55,469 nt of DNA, from positions 1 to 55,469 of the forward strand of contig NZ_WNKZ01000036.1 in NCBI RefSeq assembly GCF_009720835.1. The letters are read 5' to 3'. The position numbers and the translations under genes are program-made. This document shows, piece by piece, positions 25,129-33,042 of the stretch. The DNA is from Pseudoduganella buxea (GTDB lineage Bacteria > Pseudomonadota > Gammaproteobacteria > Burkholderiales > Burkholderiaceae_D). The stretch's first letter is position 1; the number at the start of each line of letters is the position of its first letter. Below the pieces are notes generated by a model. The model worked only from the letters and a program-made list of their open reading frames with translations. It ran no database searches and was not told the origin of the DNA.

Positions 25129-26016
25129 ATGAAGCGATCCCAGATCAGGGCGGCAGCACGTGCCGCCGTTGCGCTGCTTGCCCTGGCCGCCGCGCCATAC
25201 GCGCTGGCCGATGCGCCGCCGTTCACCATCAATCCGCTGGCGCTGCCAACGGCCTTGCCATACGGTCCTTTCGTGGCCAACCAGATTTCCGGCAGCTCCT
25301 CGCAACTGCTGCAGGTATCGGGCGACACGAACACGGGGTCGGGCTGGCTGACCTTCGGTTCGTTCTCCATCGGCGGCGCCTCGATCGACTCGGCCACCAC
25401 CGGCATCGGTGCCGTGGGCGGCTACCGCCTGTACGTCACGTTCGAGCTGACCAACGTCTACCGCGAAGGCGGCACGGGCAACAACACGGCCGGCTCGTTC
25501 AACGACCTGACGCAGCTGGACTTCAAGTTCTACGCCGACCCCGGCCTGAACACCACCTTCTCGCAGGCCGACGCCAACACGAATACGCAGGCCACCGTCA
25601 ACGGCAACACGGGCGACGATATCCTGCTTGCCGTGGGCAACCTGGTCGACGGCATCACGGGCCTGAACGAGGAGGGCGGCGCCACCTTGAACGCCACCCA
25701 GAACTTCGCCGTATGCACCGGCGCGGGGACGGCGACACTGGGCGGCGTGCCGGTGGCGGGCGGCCTGGCGGCGCTGGCGACGGACTGCGACAATGCCATC
25801 GGCAGCGCCTTCTTTGCCGAACCGAACCCCTTCTACTCGCTGGCATTCGATGCCTTCAACAACACCAGCCAGGGTGTCGTCATCAACGGCAACCTGGTGT
25901 CGATCAACAATGCCAGCGGCACGGTCGACTTCAATGGCCAGGTGCCGGAACCGGGCACCCTCGCGCTGCTGGGCCTGGGACTGGCCGGCCTGTCGATGAC
26001 GCGGCGCCGGCGCTGA
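25129..26016 (+). CDS. pepA: Flocculation-associated PEP-CTERM protein PepA-like
   Basis: 295 residues; start supported by AGGAGA. Signal peptide VALLALAAAPYALA, then FTINPLALP and GPFVANQISGSSSQLLQVSG, which resemble the opening of PepA proteins linked to floc formation. The mature chain is rich in Asn, Thr and Gly (beta-solenoid or jelly-roll like) and ends in the exosortase signal VPEPGTLALLGLGLAGL followed by RRRR. It is expected to be exported, cut at the PEP motif and retained in the extracellular matrix. An RpoN-type promoter supports the assignment. Other long PEP-CTERM proteins without a flocculation role are the alternative. Confidence 0.7.
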   Translation: MKRSQIRAAARAAVALLALAAAPYALADAPPFTINPLALPTALPYGPFVANQISGSSSQLLQVSGDTNTGSGWLTFGSFSIGGASIDSATTGIGAVGGYRLYVTFELTNVYREGGTGNNTAGSFNDLTQLDFKFYADPGLNTTFSQADANTNTQATVNGNTGDDILLAVGNLVDGITGLNEEGGATLNATQNFAVCTGAGTATLGGVPVAGGLAALATDCDNAIGSAFFAEPNPFYSLAFDAFNNTSQGVVINGNLVSINNASGTVDFNGQVPEPGTLALLGLGLAGLSMTRRRR

Positions 26017-26027
26017 AGGTCCCATGA

Positions 26028-26055
26028 AAAAACGGCGCCCGCGGGCGCCGTTTTT
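26028..26055. terminator. Bidirectional Rho-independent terminator
   Basis: A near-perfect palindrome: AAAAACGGCGCCCG followed by CGGGCGCCGTTTTT. It lies 12 bases after pepA and 21 bases after the end of the convergent glycine-zipper gene and has A/T tracts for both directions. Confidence 0.9.
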
Positions 26056-26075
26056 GATGCAGCAAAGCGTGCGGA

Positions 26076-26297
26076 TCAGCGGTTTGGCTTGCTGACCTGG
26101 TTGCCGACGACGCCACCCACGGCGGCACCGCCGACGGTGCCCAGCGCCGAGCCGCCCGACAGGGCGGAGCCGGCGACGGCGCCGACGCCGGCGCCGATGG
26201 CCGTGTTACGGTCCTGCGTGGACATGCCGGAGCAGGCGGTCAGGCCCAGGACGGCGGCGGCGAGGGTCAGGCGCATGGTGGTTTGCTTGATGTTCAT
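26076..26297 (-). CDS. Small glycine-zipper lipoprotein (OsmB-like)
   Basis: 73 residues with AAGGAGAA upstream. The signal LTLAAAVLGLTAC ends in a lipobox (Cys22), followed by a glycine zipper (AIGAGVGAVAGSALSGG..., VGGAAVGGVVGNQVS). This is the size and layout of osmotically inducible OsmB-type outer-membrane lipoproteins. It lies 51 bp downstream of the BON gene on the same strand and may be cotranscribed with it. Confidence 0.82.
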   Translation of the reverse strand: MNIKQTTMRLTLAAAVLGLTACSGMSTQDRNTAIGAGVGAVAGSALSGGSALGTVGGAAVGGVVGNQVSKPNR

Positions 26298-26348
26298 GGT
26301 GTTCTCCTTGGGTACGGTGATCGGGTTTGGATGGGCCGGAGCCCGGGC

Positions 26349-26675
26349 TTATTTTTTCTGTTCTTCGGTCAGCTTCATGTCGTTCCTGACGACCTTCACG
26401 CCGGCGATGCTGCGAGCGGCGGCCACGGCCGTGTCCATTTCCTGCTGGCTGGCGGCAAAGCCGGACAGGCGCACTTCGCCGTCATAGCTTTCCACCGCGA
26501 TCGTGGCAGGGTTGATGTCCTTCTGTTGCGCCAGGGTGGCCAGCACATTGTTGGTCAGGGCTGCATCGCTGACCTGGGCGCCGGTGGGCGCGGCGGGGTT
26601 GGTGGAAGCACAAGCCACCAAGGTGGCCAGCACCAGGCCGGACAGCAGGGTCGGCAGGGAAGTCAGGTTGTTCAT
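26349..26675 (-). CDS. BON domain lipoprotein
   Basis: 108 residues from the ATG at 26675 with AAGGAG upstream. Lipobox LVAC, then a single BON domain: DAALTNNVLATLAQQKDINP, ESYDGEVRLSGFAASQQEMD and a final strand VKVVRNDMKL. BON domains bind phospholipid or membrane surfaces and occur in OsmY/DolP-type envelope stress proteins. It is probably cotranscribed with the glycine-zipper lipoprotein downstream. A weaker dyad-type promoter lies upstream. Confidence 0.85.
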   Translation of the reverse strand: MNNLTSLPTLLSGLVLATLVACASTNPAAPTGAQVSDAALTNNVLATLAQQKDINPATIAVESYDGEVRLSGFAASQQEMDTAVAAARSIAGVKVVRNDMKLTEEQKK

Positions 26676-26735
26676 ACACGCTCCTTGGGTGGAAAGGGTG
26701 CGGCTGGGAAAACCCGGCCCTGCACCAATGCTTAC

Positions 26736-26778
26736 AGGATACGAAAATGATATAAATCGTTCTGTTCGCCACTTCACG
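26736..26778 (-). promoter_or_regulatory. Weaker CRP-type dyad and -10 for the BON gene
   Basis: TGTTCG-CCAC-TTCACG (26763-26778) has one good arm. On the minus strand TATCCT (26736-26741) gives a start at 26729, again 41.5 bases from the dyad centre. The spacing argues for function; the poor second arm argues against. Confidence 0.4.
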
Positions 26779-26919
26779 GAGTAAGGTTTTGTTACGTTTG
26801 TTACCATCATGGCTACCGGATGGATGCAAGCCTTTGGGACAAAGTTCCGACAAATCGTTGAAGTCCCCTCGCTAGACTTGGCTCCTGTTGGCGCGGAATG
26901 CCGCGCGAAGGAGAACAGC

Positions 26920-27489
26920 ATGAACCATCGGGACAGGCACGATCTCATCTGGCGGCGCGCCGCCTGGCGCAAGGTGACGTTCGTTTGCATCGCCCTGCTG
27001 GTGGCGGCGACGGCCGTCACGCAGGCAGGACCGGCACAGGGAGCGCCGCTTTCGGCCGAGCTGATGCTGGTGAACGTGCAGACCGGCAAGTGCATGACGG
27101 TGGCGGGCGGCGTCAGCACGGAAAACAATGTCGACGCCGTGCAGTTCGACTGCGACAACGACCCGTCCCGCTCGTGGAAGCTGGTGGAAAAGGGCGACAA
27201 CATTTACCAGATCCGCAACGTGCAGACGCGCAAGTGCCTGACCATCGCCGGCGGCGTCAGCACGGACAATAACGTGCGGGCGCTGCAGTTCGACTGCGAC
27301 GAGCACCCGTCGCGTACCTGGCGCATCAGCGACGTCAGCGGCAGCGGCCAGCACCAGCTGCGCAACGTGCAGACGAATAAATGCCTGACAATCGCCGGCG
27401 GGGTCAGCATGGCCAACAACGTCACCGGCGTGCAGTTCGATTGCGACAGTCACCCGTCGCGCCGCTGGACCATCCGGCTCAAGCTGTAG
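26920..27489 (+). CDS. Secreted ricin-type beta-trefoil lectin with three near-identical repeats
   Basis: 189 residues from the ATG at 26920 with AAGGAG upstream; an earlier in-frame ATG (26809) lacks a ribosome site. A signal segment (VTFVCIALLVAATAVTQAG) is followed by three repeats of about 48 residues, each with NVQT-x-KC(M/L)T(V/I)AGGVS, NNV and QFDCD...SR-x-W. Cysteine pairs are C58/C78, C106/C126 and C155/C175. These are the three lobes of a single beta-trefoil with QxW-type cores, a carbohydrate-binding fold. No catalytic domain is attached. Sugar specificity is unknown. Confidence 0.85.
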   Translation: MNHRDRHDLIWRRAAWRKVTFVCIALLVAATAVTQAGPAQGAPLSAELMLVNVQTGKCMTVAGGVSTENNVDAVQFDCDNDPSRSWKLVEKGDNIYQIRNVQTRKCLTIAGGVSTDNNVRALQFDCDEHPSRTWRISDVSGSGQHQLRNVQTNKCLTIAGGVSMANNVTGVQFDCDSHPSRRWTIRLKL

Positions 27490-27510
27490 GCGGTCAGCCG
27501 CTTCGGCCCC

Positions 27511-29598
27511 TTACTTCCCTTTCACCTGCTCGGCGGTGGCCTGCTTCGACTTGGCCAGCTGCTTGCCTGGCGCGGGGGCCGTCGGCTTGGCCTGAGCCTG
27601 GCTGACCAGCTTGCCGCAATCGACGCCGTCGCCGCCGCCATGGATCAGCGGCAGCACGGCGGCCACGGGCGCGGCCAGGGTGGCAAGCGCGATGGCGCCG
27701 CCGGCCCGCATCGCCAGCACGCCCTTGTCGATATCGACGTCCGGCTTCTTGAAGCTGCCGCGCACATAGATGGGCGAGCGCAGCGACACAATGCGCAGGC
27801 CCTTGCTGTCCGGCTTCAAGGTCAGGTCCATGCGTTCCTCTGCCAGGCTGACGGCGCCGTTGATATGGATGGTCGCGTCGGTGGTGTCGACGATGAAGGA
27901 ACGGGTCTGCGCGATGCCGTTGGTGACGGCAAAATCGCCGGCCAGGCAGTTCAGGTGCACCGGCTTGTCGCCGGCCAGCTTGGTGACGATGATGCTGCCC
28001 ACGTTCAGTCCCATCTGTTCCAGCAGCAATTTACTGATGGTGCCGTCCGTGATGACGGTCTTCAGTTCGCCGTTCGACTTCGCCAGCAGGCTCGCCACCG
28101 AGTCGCCGGTGGCCGACAGCCTGGCCTCTGCATTGATCTCGCCCACCGTGGCCTGCTTCTGCGGCATGTTCGGGAACAGCTGGTTCAGCTTGATGTGGCG
28201 ACCCTTGACGTCCAGGTTGGCGGCGATGGCGTCCTTCACCTGGCGGCCGCTGCCGTCCAGCTTGACGGTCGAGGCCATGCTGCCGCCGGCGAATTCGAAG
28301 TTCAGTGGCGTGAGCTTGAGCACGCCGTCGTTCAGGTGGAACTCGGTGTACAGCTTGCTGATCGGCAGCTGGGCCGTGCGTGTGATGCGGTCGGCCTTGA
28401 AGCTGACGTCGGCGTCGATGCTCTTCCACCGCTCCGTGCGGAATTTCTCCACCGGCAGCACCTTGTCGGCCGGCTGCACCGTCTCCACGCCCCGTTCCTT
28501 TTTCTTCTCATTCGAATCGGCGCCGATCAGCGGACCCAGGTCGGCGAACTGCAGCAGCTTGCTGTGCACATTGCCCGTCAGGTGGCCGCGCGGCTTCTTC
28601 TGCTGGTAGGCCAGCTTGCCGGCGATGTCGCTGGAGCCCACCTTGCCCGTGAAGTTGTCGTAGGTCCAGGTGCTGCTGCCCTTCTTCAGTTCGCCCACCA
28701 GGCGGCCCTGGGTGGAAAACGGCGGCGTTTCCGGCAGCACCAGGCCCGTGATCGGATACAGCCGCGCCATGCTGGCGCCGGATACCTTGAGCCGCATGTC
28801 GATGCCGGCCAGCTTGGCCGGATTGGTCAGCGTGCCTTCGGCGGCCACGTCGACGAGGCCGATTTTCGCATCGGCCACGATGGGGAAGGGCACGCTGGCG
28901 TCCTGCAGCGACAGCACGGCGCCCGTCTTGCCGCCGCCCCGGATCGGCGCGTCGTTCCACTTGCCCGTCAGCTTCCAGCCGACGCCGTACTTCGGATCGT
29001 TGTCCAGCGTGTCGACCTGGGCCGTCGCATCGATCTTCTCGATGGCGTCGACGAAACGGATGCTGCCGCGGCTGAACACGAGGCGGTCCAGGTCCAGCTT
29101 CCAGTTCGATTTCTTTTCCTTTTTCTCGAAGGTCCAGTTGTTGCTGCCGTCCTGGACGCGGCGCAGGTAGACGTCGGGCGACTGGAACGACAGCTCCGGG
29201 ATCGAAATGGTCTGGTGCAGCAATGCGAAGGGATTGATCGAGAAGGCGATCGCGTCGACCTTGGCCATGTCGGCCGGTGCCGGCTGCCTGGCGTTCGCCA
29301 GTGCCGTCACCATCGCGGGCGGATTGCCCAGGTGGACGTCCTTGGCCACCAGGTGCGGCCACGGGAACCAGTCGCGCCACGTGCGCTGGGCGGGCGGGCG
29401 CGGCTGCTTTTCCCATGTCAGCGACAAATCGCCGCGGATTTCAAAGGGCCGCTCGATGGCTTCGCTGGTTTTCGCGTTCAGCCAGGGGCGTGCCTTGTTC
29501 CAGTCGTAATTGAGCAGCACGATCAGGGCGATGGCGGGAATGGCGACAACGGTGCCGCCCACGGCCAGGGCGATCTTCTTGCGGCGAGGCAGGGTCAT
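27511..29598 (-). CDS. AsmA family envelope protein
   Basis: 695 residues. One N-terminal membrane anchor (IALAVGGTVVAIPAIALIVLLNY) is followed by a long periplasmic beta-rich chain with the AsmA opening (RPFEIRGDLSLTW) and the conserved C-terminal part (LNQLFPNMPQKQATVGEINAEARLSATGDSVASLLAKSNGEL, MDLTLKPDSKGLRIVSLRSPIYVRGSFKKPDVDID). AsmA-like proteins form grooves thought to carry phospholipid between the membranes. The C-terminus is a low-complexity Ala/Lys/Gln tail. It is divergent from the DUF4398 operon, and each has its own dyad-type promoter. Confidence 0.9.
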   Translation of the reverse strand: MTLPRRKKIALAVGGTVVAIPAIALIVLLNYDWNKARPWLNAKTSEAIERPFEIRGDLSLTWEKQPRPPAQRTWRDWFPWPHLVAKDVHLGNPPAMVTALANARQPAPADMAKVDAIAFSINPFALLHQTISIPELSFQSPDVYLRRVQDGSNNWTFEKKEKKSNWKLDLDRLVFSRGSIRFVDAIEKIDATAQVDTLDNDPKYGVGWKLTGKWNDAPIRGGGKTGAVLSLQDASVPFPIVADAKIGLVDVAAEGTLTNPAKLAGIDMRLKVSGASMARLYPITGLVLPETPPFSTQGRLVGELKKGSSTWTYDNFTGKVGSSDIAGKLAYQQKKPRGHLTGNVHSKLLQFADLGPLIGADSNEKKKERGVETVQPADKVLPVEKFRTERWKSIDADVSFKADRITRTAQLPISKLYTEFHLNDGVLKLTPLNFEFAGGSMASTVKLDGSGRQVKDAIAANLDVKGRHIKLNQLFPNMPQKQATVGEINAEARLSATGDSVASLLAKSNGELKTVITDGTISKLLLEQMGLNVGSIIVTKLAGDKPVHLNCLAGDFAVTNGIAQTRSFIVDTTDATIHINGAVSLAEERMDLTLKPDSKGLRIVSLRSPIYVRGSFKKPDVDIDKGVLAMRAGGAIALATLAAPVAAVLPLIHGGGDGVDCGKLVSQAQAKPTAPAPGKQLAKSKQATAEQVKGK

Positions 29599-29631
29599 GA
29601 CAGGGCCTTTTTCTGTTTTGAGTCCATCTTC

Positions 29632-29675
29632 AACATAACATCGATAGGGCTTTTGGCAATGTGCGGTTCCGCACG
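29632..29675 (-). promoter_or_regulatory. CRP-type dyad and -10 for the AsmA gene
   Basis: TGTGCG-GTTC-CGCACG (29660-29675) is followed on the minus strand by TATGTT (29632-29637). The predicted start at 29625 puts the dyad centre at about -42.5; the AsmA ATG (29598) is 27 bases further. Confidence 0.6.
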
Positions 29676-29742
29676 GTATCGCGGGCCGGTGGCACCGGAA
29701 AGCGTTGCGTGCGAGCGAGAGATTGTCGCGCTATTCGCCATA

Positions 29743-29786
29743 TGTGCGGCAGCGTACTGATGGAGTGTTGCTCTTCCGGCTATAAC
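29743..29786 (+). promoter_or_regulatory. CRP-type dyad and -10 for the DUF4398/OmpA operon
   Basis: TGTGCG-GCAG-CGTACT (29743-29758) precedes the -10 TATAAC (29781-29786). The predicted start at 29793 puts the dyad at about -42.5, with the ATG at 29828. Confidence 0.65.
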
Positions 29787-29827
29787 TTCAGTCACGATCA
29801 CTGTTTAACGTTTGAGGAGAAAAAGAA

Positions 29828-30205
29828 ATGAGCCCTCGTCTCACCCTGCCGGCCCTGTTTGCCACCGCCATCCTGCTGTCCGCCTGCGCCAGCCAGAAAG
29901 CCCCTGCCACGGCCGATGTTGCCGTTTCCCGTGCCGCCGTTGAAAACGCTGCCCAGGCCGGCGCCGCCGAACTGGCACCGGCCGAACTGAGCTCGGCCCG
30001 CGAGAAGTTCCAGCGCGCCAACCAGGCCCTGAAGGAACGCGACTACAAGCTCGCCTCCGAGCTGGCCACCCAGGCCCAGGCCGAAGCCAAGCTGGCGCAG
30101 AGCAAGGCCACGTCGGCCAAGGCTACCGGCGCCGCCGAAGCGGTCCAGGAAAATATCCGTGTGCTGCGCGAGGAACTCGATCGCGCCAACAGCAATACCA
30201 AATAA
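29828..30205 (+). CDS. DUF4398 lipoprotein
   Basis: 125 residues with GAGGAG upstream. Lipobox LLSAC (Cys21), then a helical DUF4398 domain: AAELAPAELSSAREKFQRANQALKERDYKLASELATQAQAEAKLAQ. A predicted antiparallel coiled coil. It is the first gene of an operon with an OmpA/DUF4398 fusion 18 bp downstream and a ferritin-like protein after that. Related pairs are found widely in proteobacteria, but the role is not established; location is periplasmic, lipid-anchored. Confidence 0.85.
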   Translation: MSPRLTLPALFATAILLSACASQKAPATADVAVSRAAVENAAQAGAAELAPAELSSAREKFQRANQALKERDYKLASELATQAQAEAKLAQSKATSAKATGAAEAVQENIRVLREELDRANSNTK

Positions 30206-30223
30206 GCCCAAGAACAGGAGCAC

Positions 30224-31129
30224 ATGATGAAGAAAATGTTGAACCGTAAAGCCATCACCCCCGTCCTGCTGTCGCTTGTCATCGCCATCTCGGCGTGCAG
30301 CTCGGCACCGATCACGACCAGCACCCTGGACCAGGCCCGCAGCGACTTCACGGCCGCGCAAGGCGCCTCCGTGCCGCAGTTGGCCCCGAATGAATTCAAG
30401 GCCGCCTCCGAGGCCCTGAACGCGGCCAATTCGGCCGCCGCCAACCGCGAGGACCTGGCCAAGATCGACCAGCTGGCCGCGCTGGCGAAGACGAAGATCG
30501 CCACCGCCCAGGAAGTGGCCCGTACCAGGCGCGCCGAAGGCGACCTGGCCAAGTCCGGCGCCGAACGCGAACAGGTCCGCCTGCAGGCCCGTACCGCCGA
30601 GGCCGAAGCGGCACGCCGCAACGCCGAGCAGGCCCAGCGCGACGCCGAAGCCGCCAAGGCCCGCGCCGAGCAGGCCAGGGCCGCCACGCGCGATGCCCAG
30701 GCCCAGACCCAGGCCCTGGCTGCCCAGCTGGCCGAACTGCAGGCCAAGCAGACCGAGCGGGGCATGGTCGTCACTCTTGGCGACGTGCTGTTCAATACCG
30801 ACCAGGCCGTGCTGACGTCCGGTGGCCAGGCCACCGTGCAGAAGCTGGCCAATATCCTGCGCGAGAACACCGACCGCACCGTGCTGGTGGAAGGCTTCAC
30901 CGACAGCACCGGTTCGACCGCGCACAACCTGGAACTGTCGCAGCGCCGCGCCGAAGCCGTCCGTTCGGCACTGACCCAGATGGGCATCGACCGCAGCCGC
31001 GTCGAAACGCGCGGCTACGGCGAAGCGTATCCCGTGGCCGGCAATGCCACCGCGGGCGAGCGCCAGCTGAACCGCCGCGTCGAGATCGTGCTGTCCGAAG
31101 CGGGCAAGCCGATCCAGCCACGCCGCTAA
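30224..31129 (+). CDS. DUF4398 plus OmpA-domain lipoprotein
   Basis: 301 residues with GGAG upstream of tandem ATG codons (30224, 30227). Lipobox ISAC. The N-terminal part repeats the DUF4398 pattern of the preceding gene (VPQLAPNEFKAASEALNAANSAAANREDLAKID). A long alanine/arginine/glutamate coiled coil follows (about residues 100-175), then a C-terminal OmpA domain (GDVLFNTDQAVLTSGG, VEGFTDSTGS, NRRVEIVLS) that binds peptidoglycan. It probably spans from the outer membrane to the cell wall. The gene looks like a paralogue of its neighbour with an added cell-wall anchor. Confidence 0.88.
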   Translation: MMKKMLNRKAITPVLLSLVIAISACSSAPITTSTLDQARSDFTAAQGASVPQLAPNEFKAASEALNAANSAAANREDLAKIDQLAALAKTKIATAQEVARTRRAEGDLAKSGAEREQVRLQARTAEAEAARRNAEQAQRDAEAAKARAEQARAATRDAQAQTQALAAQLAELQAKQTERGMVVTLGDVLFNTDQAVLTSGGQATVQKLANILRENTDRTVLVEGFTDSTGSTAHNLELSQRRAEAVRSALTQMGIDRSRVETRGYGEAYPVAGNATAGERQLNRRVEIVLSEAGKPIQPRR

Positions 31130-31159
31130 GGCACCATCCGATTCGAGAAGAGGAACATC

Positions 31160-31696
31160 ATGTCCGACATTACCCAACCCCAGGCCAGCGGCATCGATAC
31201 CGCGGCCATCCGGGAAGCCGCGCAGAACATGGCGGACGGCCCGGTGACGGCAGGCTACAAGGGCGACCGCGAAGCCGTGCTGAAAATGCTGAACGATGCG
31301 CTGGCCACCGAGCTCGTTTGCATCAACCGCTACAAGCGGCACTACTACACGGTCAGCGGCCGCGCCAACTCGGGCATCAAGGCCGAATTCCTGGAACATG
31401 CCGGCGAGGAAGCGCAGCACGCCGACTGGCTGGCCGAACGCATCGTCCAGCTGAACGGCCAGCCCGACTTCAACCCGGCCACCTTGCCGGCGCGCAGCCA
31501 CGCCGAGTATGATGAGTCGCTGGAAGTGCAGTCGATGGTGCGTTCGAACCTCATCGCCGAGCGCGTCGCCATCGAGGCCTACCGCCAGATGATCGAGCGC
31601 ATCGGCGACACCGATCCCGTCACGACCCAGCTGCTGGTCAAGATCATGGCGGAAGAAGAAGAGCACGCCGACGACATGCGCGACCTGCTGGAATGA
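31160..31696 (+). CDS. Ferritin-like (bacterioferritin-type) protein
   Basis: 178 residues; GAAGAGGAA lies upstream. A four-helix ferritin-like domain with two carboxylate/histidine sets: LATELVCINRYKRHYYTV and EFLEHAGEEAQHADWLAERI in the first half, and IAERVAIEAYRQMIERIGD and IMAEEEEHADDMRDLL in the second. The E-x2-H and E-x6-Y spacings match a di-iron centre. Likely iron storage or oxidative-stress protection; a short N-terminal tail distinguishes it from classical Bfr. It is the third gene of the DUF4398/OmpA operon (31 bp gap). Confidence 0.85.
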   Translation: MSDITQPQASGIDTAAIREAAQNMADGPVTAGYKGDREAVLKMLNDALATELVCINRYKRHYYTVSGRANSGIKAEFLEHAGEEAQHADWLAERIVQLNGQPDFNPATLPARSHAEYDESLEVQSMVRSNLIAERVAIEAYRQMIERIGDTDPVTTQLLVKIMAEEEEHADDMRDLLE

Positions 31697-31814
31697 TTCG
31701 TTCTACCCATACGTAACCTATAACCGCTTTGTTTTCACTTCGGGAACGGGCCGGTGCAGCAGCGTTCGCACCGGGTCCGCGTTCCTTCAATACTGCCAAT
31801 AAAGGAGCATTATC

Positions 31815-32117
31815 ATGCTGGAAAATAACATCAGTACCGTTAACAACGACGTGAAAACTCTGGTCAAGGATGCCCAGGCCCTGTTCACCGCCGCCACTGC
31901 GCTGACGGGCGAAAAGGCCGAGGAACTGCGCGGCCGCGGCATGCGCGCCCTGGATACGGCACTGGCCAAGGCCCAGGAAGCCCAGGTCAAGGCCGTCGAG
32001 TCGGGCAAGCAGGCTGCCGCCACCACGGACGCCTATGTCAAGGACAATCCATGGCGCTCGGTCGCCGTGGCGGCGGGCATCGGCCTGCTGGTCGGCGTCA
32101 TCGTTGGCCGCAAATAA
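31815..32117 (+). CDS. DUF883 (YqjD/ElaB-type) membrane-anchored protein
   Basis: 100 residues with AAAGGAG upstream. A helical N-terminal part (TVNNDVKTLVKDAQALFTAATALTGEKAEELRGRG) and a C-terminal single membrane anchor after the hallmark DNPWRSVAVAAGIGLLVGVIVGRK. YqjD and ElaB are inner-membrane proteins that bind ribosomes in stationary phase in E. coli. It is the first of three genes in a yqjD-yqjE-yqjK-like order. Confidence 0.9.
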   Translation: MLENNISTVNNDVKTLVKDAQALFTAATALTGEKAEELRGRGMRALDTALAKAQEAQVKAVESGKQAAATTDAYVKDNPWRSVAVAAGIGLLVGVIVGRK

Positions 32118-32138
32118 TCGCCCGTGCCCGGAGACGAT

Positions 32139-32519
32139 ATGGAGCACTCCGAGCCACGCGCCCCCGGCCTGATCGGCTCGCTGACCGGGGTGGTCAAGAA
32201 CAGCCTCCGGCTGGTTCTGTCGCGCATTGAACTGGCGGCGCTGGAACTGTCCGAAGTGCGCCGGCACCTGGTCGAACTGTCGGTACTGTTCGCCCTTGTC
32301 GTGCTGGCCGCCTGGTTCGCCATTGCCTTCGGCACGGCCACCTTGATCTACCTGGCCTGGGACGCCCTCGGCTGGAAGATCCTGCTGATCCTGGCGGCCG
32401 TCTTCGCCGTCATCGCCGTGGTACTGGTGATGACGATCAAGAAGATGATCCTGCAGGGCAGGCTGGCGCTGTCGGCCACGATGGCCGAGCTGAAGGCCGA
32501 TCGCGATATGTTGTTGTGA
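32139..32519 (+). CDS. Phage-holin-family / YqjE-type membrane protein
   Basis: 126 residues from the ATG at 32139 (GGAG eight bases upstream); a GTG at 32124 would add five residues without a ribosome site. Two adjacent membrane helices (LSVLFALVVLAAWFAIAFGTA and ILLILAAVFAVIAVVLVMTI) are preceded by an amphipathic helix (SLRLVLSRIELAALELSEVR). The layout matches the YqjE/putative actinobacterial holin-X family. No lysis function is implied in this chromosomal context. The operon neighbour upstream is DUF883. Confidence 0.85.
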   Translation: MEHSEPRAPGLIGSLTGVVKNSLRLVLSRIELAALELSEVRRHLVELSVLFALVVLAAWFAIAFGTATLIYLAWDALGWKILLILAAVFAVIAVVLVMTIKKMILQGRLALSATMAELKADRDMLL

Positions 32520-32529
32520 AAGGATAGCA

Positions 32530-32952
32530 ATGAGCGACAAGCATGAAAACGCGACGGCCTACGCATCGGCCAAGGCCCGGCTGCTGAAGGAAGGCGAGCT
32601 GCACCGCCTGATGGTGATGCAGTCCAAGCACCAGGTGGCGCACGCACTGCACCCCGAGGTGCTGCTGCACGGCGCCGTCGACATGGGCATCGCCGCCGTG
32701 CAGGCGCGCTTTGCCGGCCTGCTGGCGGCCAAGCTGCCGGGCATCGGCGGCGGTAGCGGCAGTGGCGGTGGCGGTGGTGGCCTGTCCGGCATCCTCGGCG
32801 GCATCAACTACAAGGCCCTGATGCCCGTGGCGATCACGGTGGCTTCGTTCATCCAGAAGCGCCGCCTGACCAAGCCGGCGCTGGCGCTGGGAACAGTGGC
32901 CGCCGCGGCGGCAGGCTGGTACTACCGCCGCAAGCAGAAGCATCCGCACTGA
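32530..32952 (+). CDS. YqjK-position hypothetical protein
   Basis: 140 residues, AAAGGA upstream, 10 bp after the YqjE-type gene. Basic helical N-terminus (SAKARLLKEGELHRLMVMQSKH), a glycine/serine linker (about residues 75-92) and a weakly hydrophobic C-terminal segment (ALALGTVAAAAAGWYYRRK). It occupies the place of yqjK in the enterobacterial operon but is not clearly homologous. Probably a membrane-associated partner of the two preceding proteins. Confidence 0.7.
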   Translation: MSDKHENATAYASAKARLLKEGELHRLMVMQSKHQVAHALHPEVLLHGAVDMGIAAVQARFAGLLAAKLPGIGGGSGSGGGGGGLSGILGGINYKALMPVAITVASFIQKRRLTKPALALGTVAAAAAGWYYRRKQKHPH

Positions 32953-32974
32953 GGCCCGCGAGGGCTGCACTGCA

Positions 32975-32999
32975 AACGCCGCGCTCGCGGCGTTTTTTT
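32975..32999 (+). terminator. Rho-independent terminator of the YqjD-type operon
   Basis: ACGCCGC / GCGGCGT stem with GCTC loop followed by TTTTTTT. Confidence 0.9.
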
Positions 33000-33008
33000 C
33001 GTGCGCGC

Positions 33009-33014
33009 TACAAT
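33009..33014 (+). promoter_or_regulatory. -10 box of the patatin gene
   Basis: TACAAT followed by GGCGGC lies 29 bases before the TTG start at 33043 and immediately after the preceding terminator. The ATG inside this box (33013) would lie before the transcription start, which argues for the TTG start. Confidence 0.5.
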
Positions 33015-33042
33015 GGCGGCTACACTTCCCGAAGGAGCGGCC

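Noticed and set aside
32139..32519. Prophage holin
   Set aside because: The neighbours are DUF883 and a YqjK-position gene, which is the ordinary chromosomal yqjDEK-type operon; no phage gene is near.
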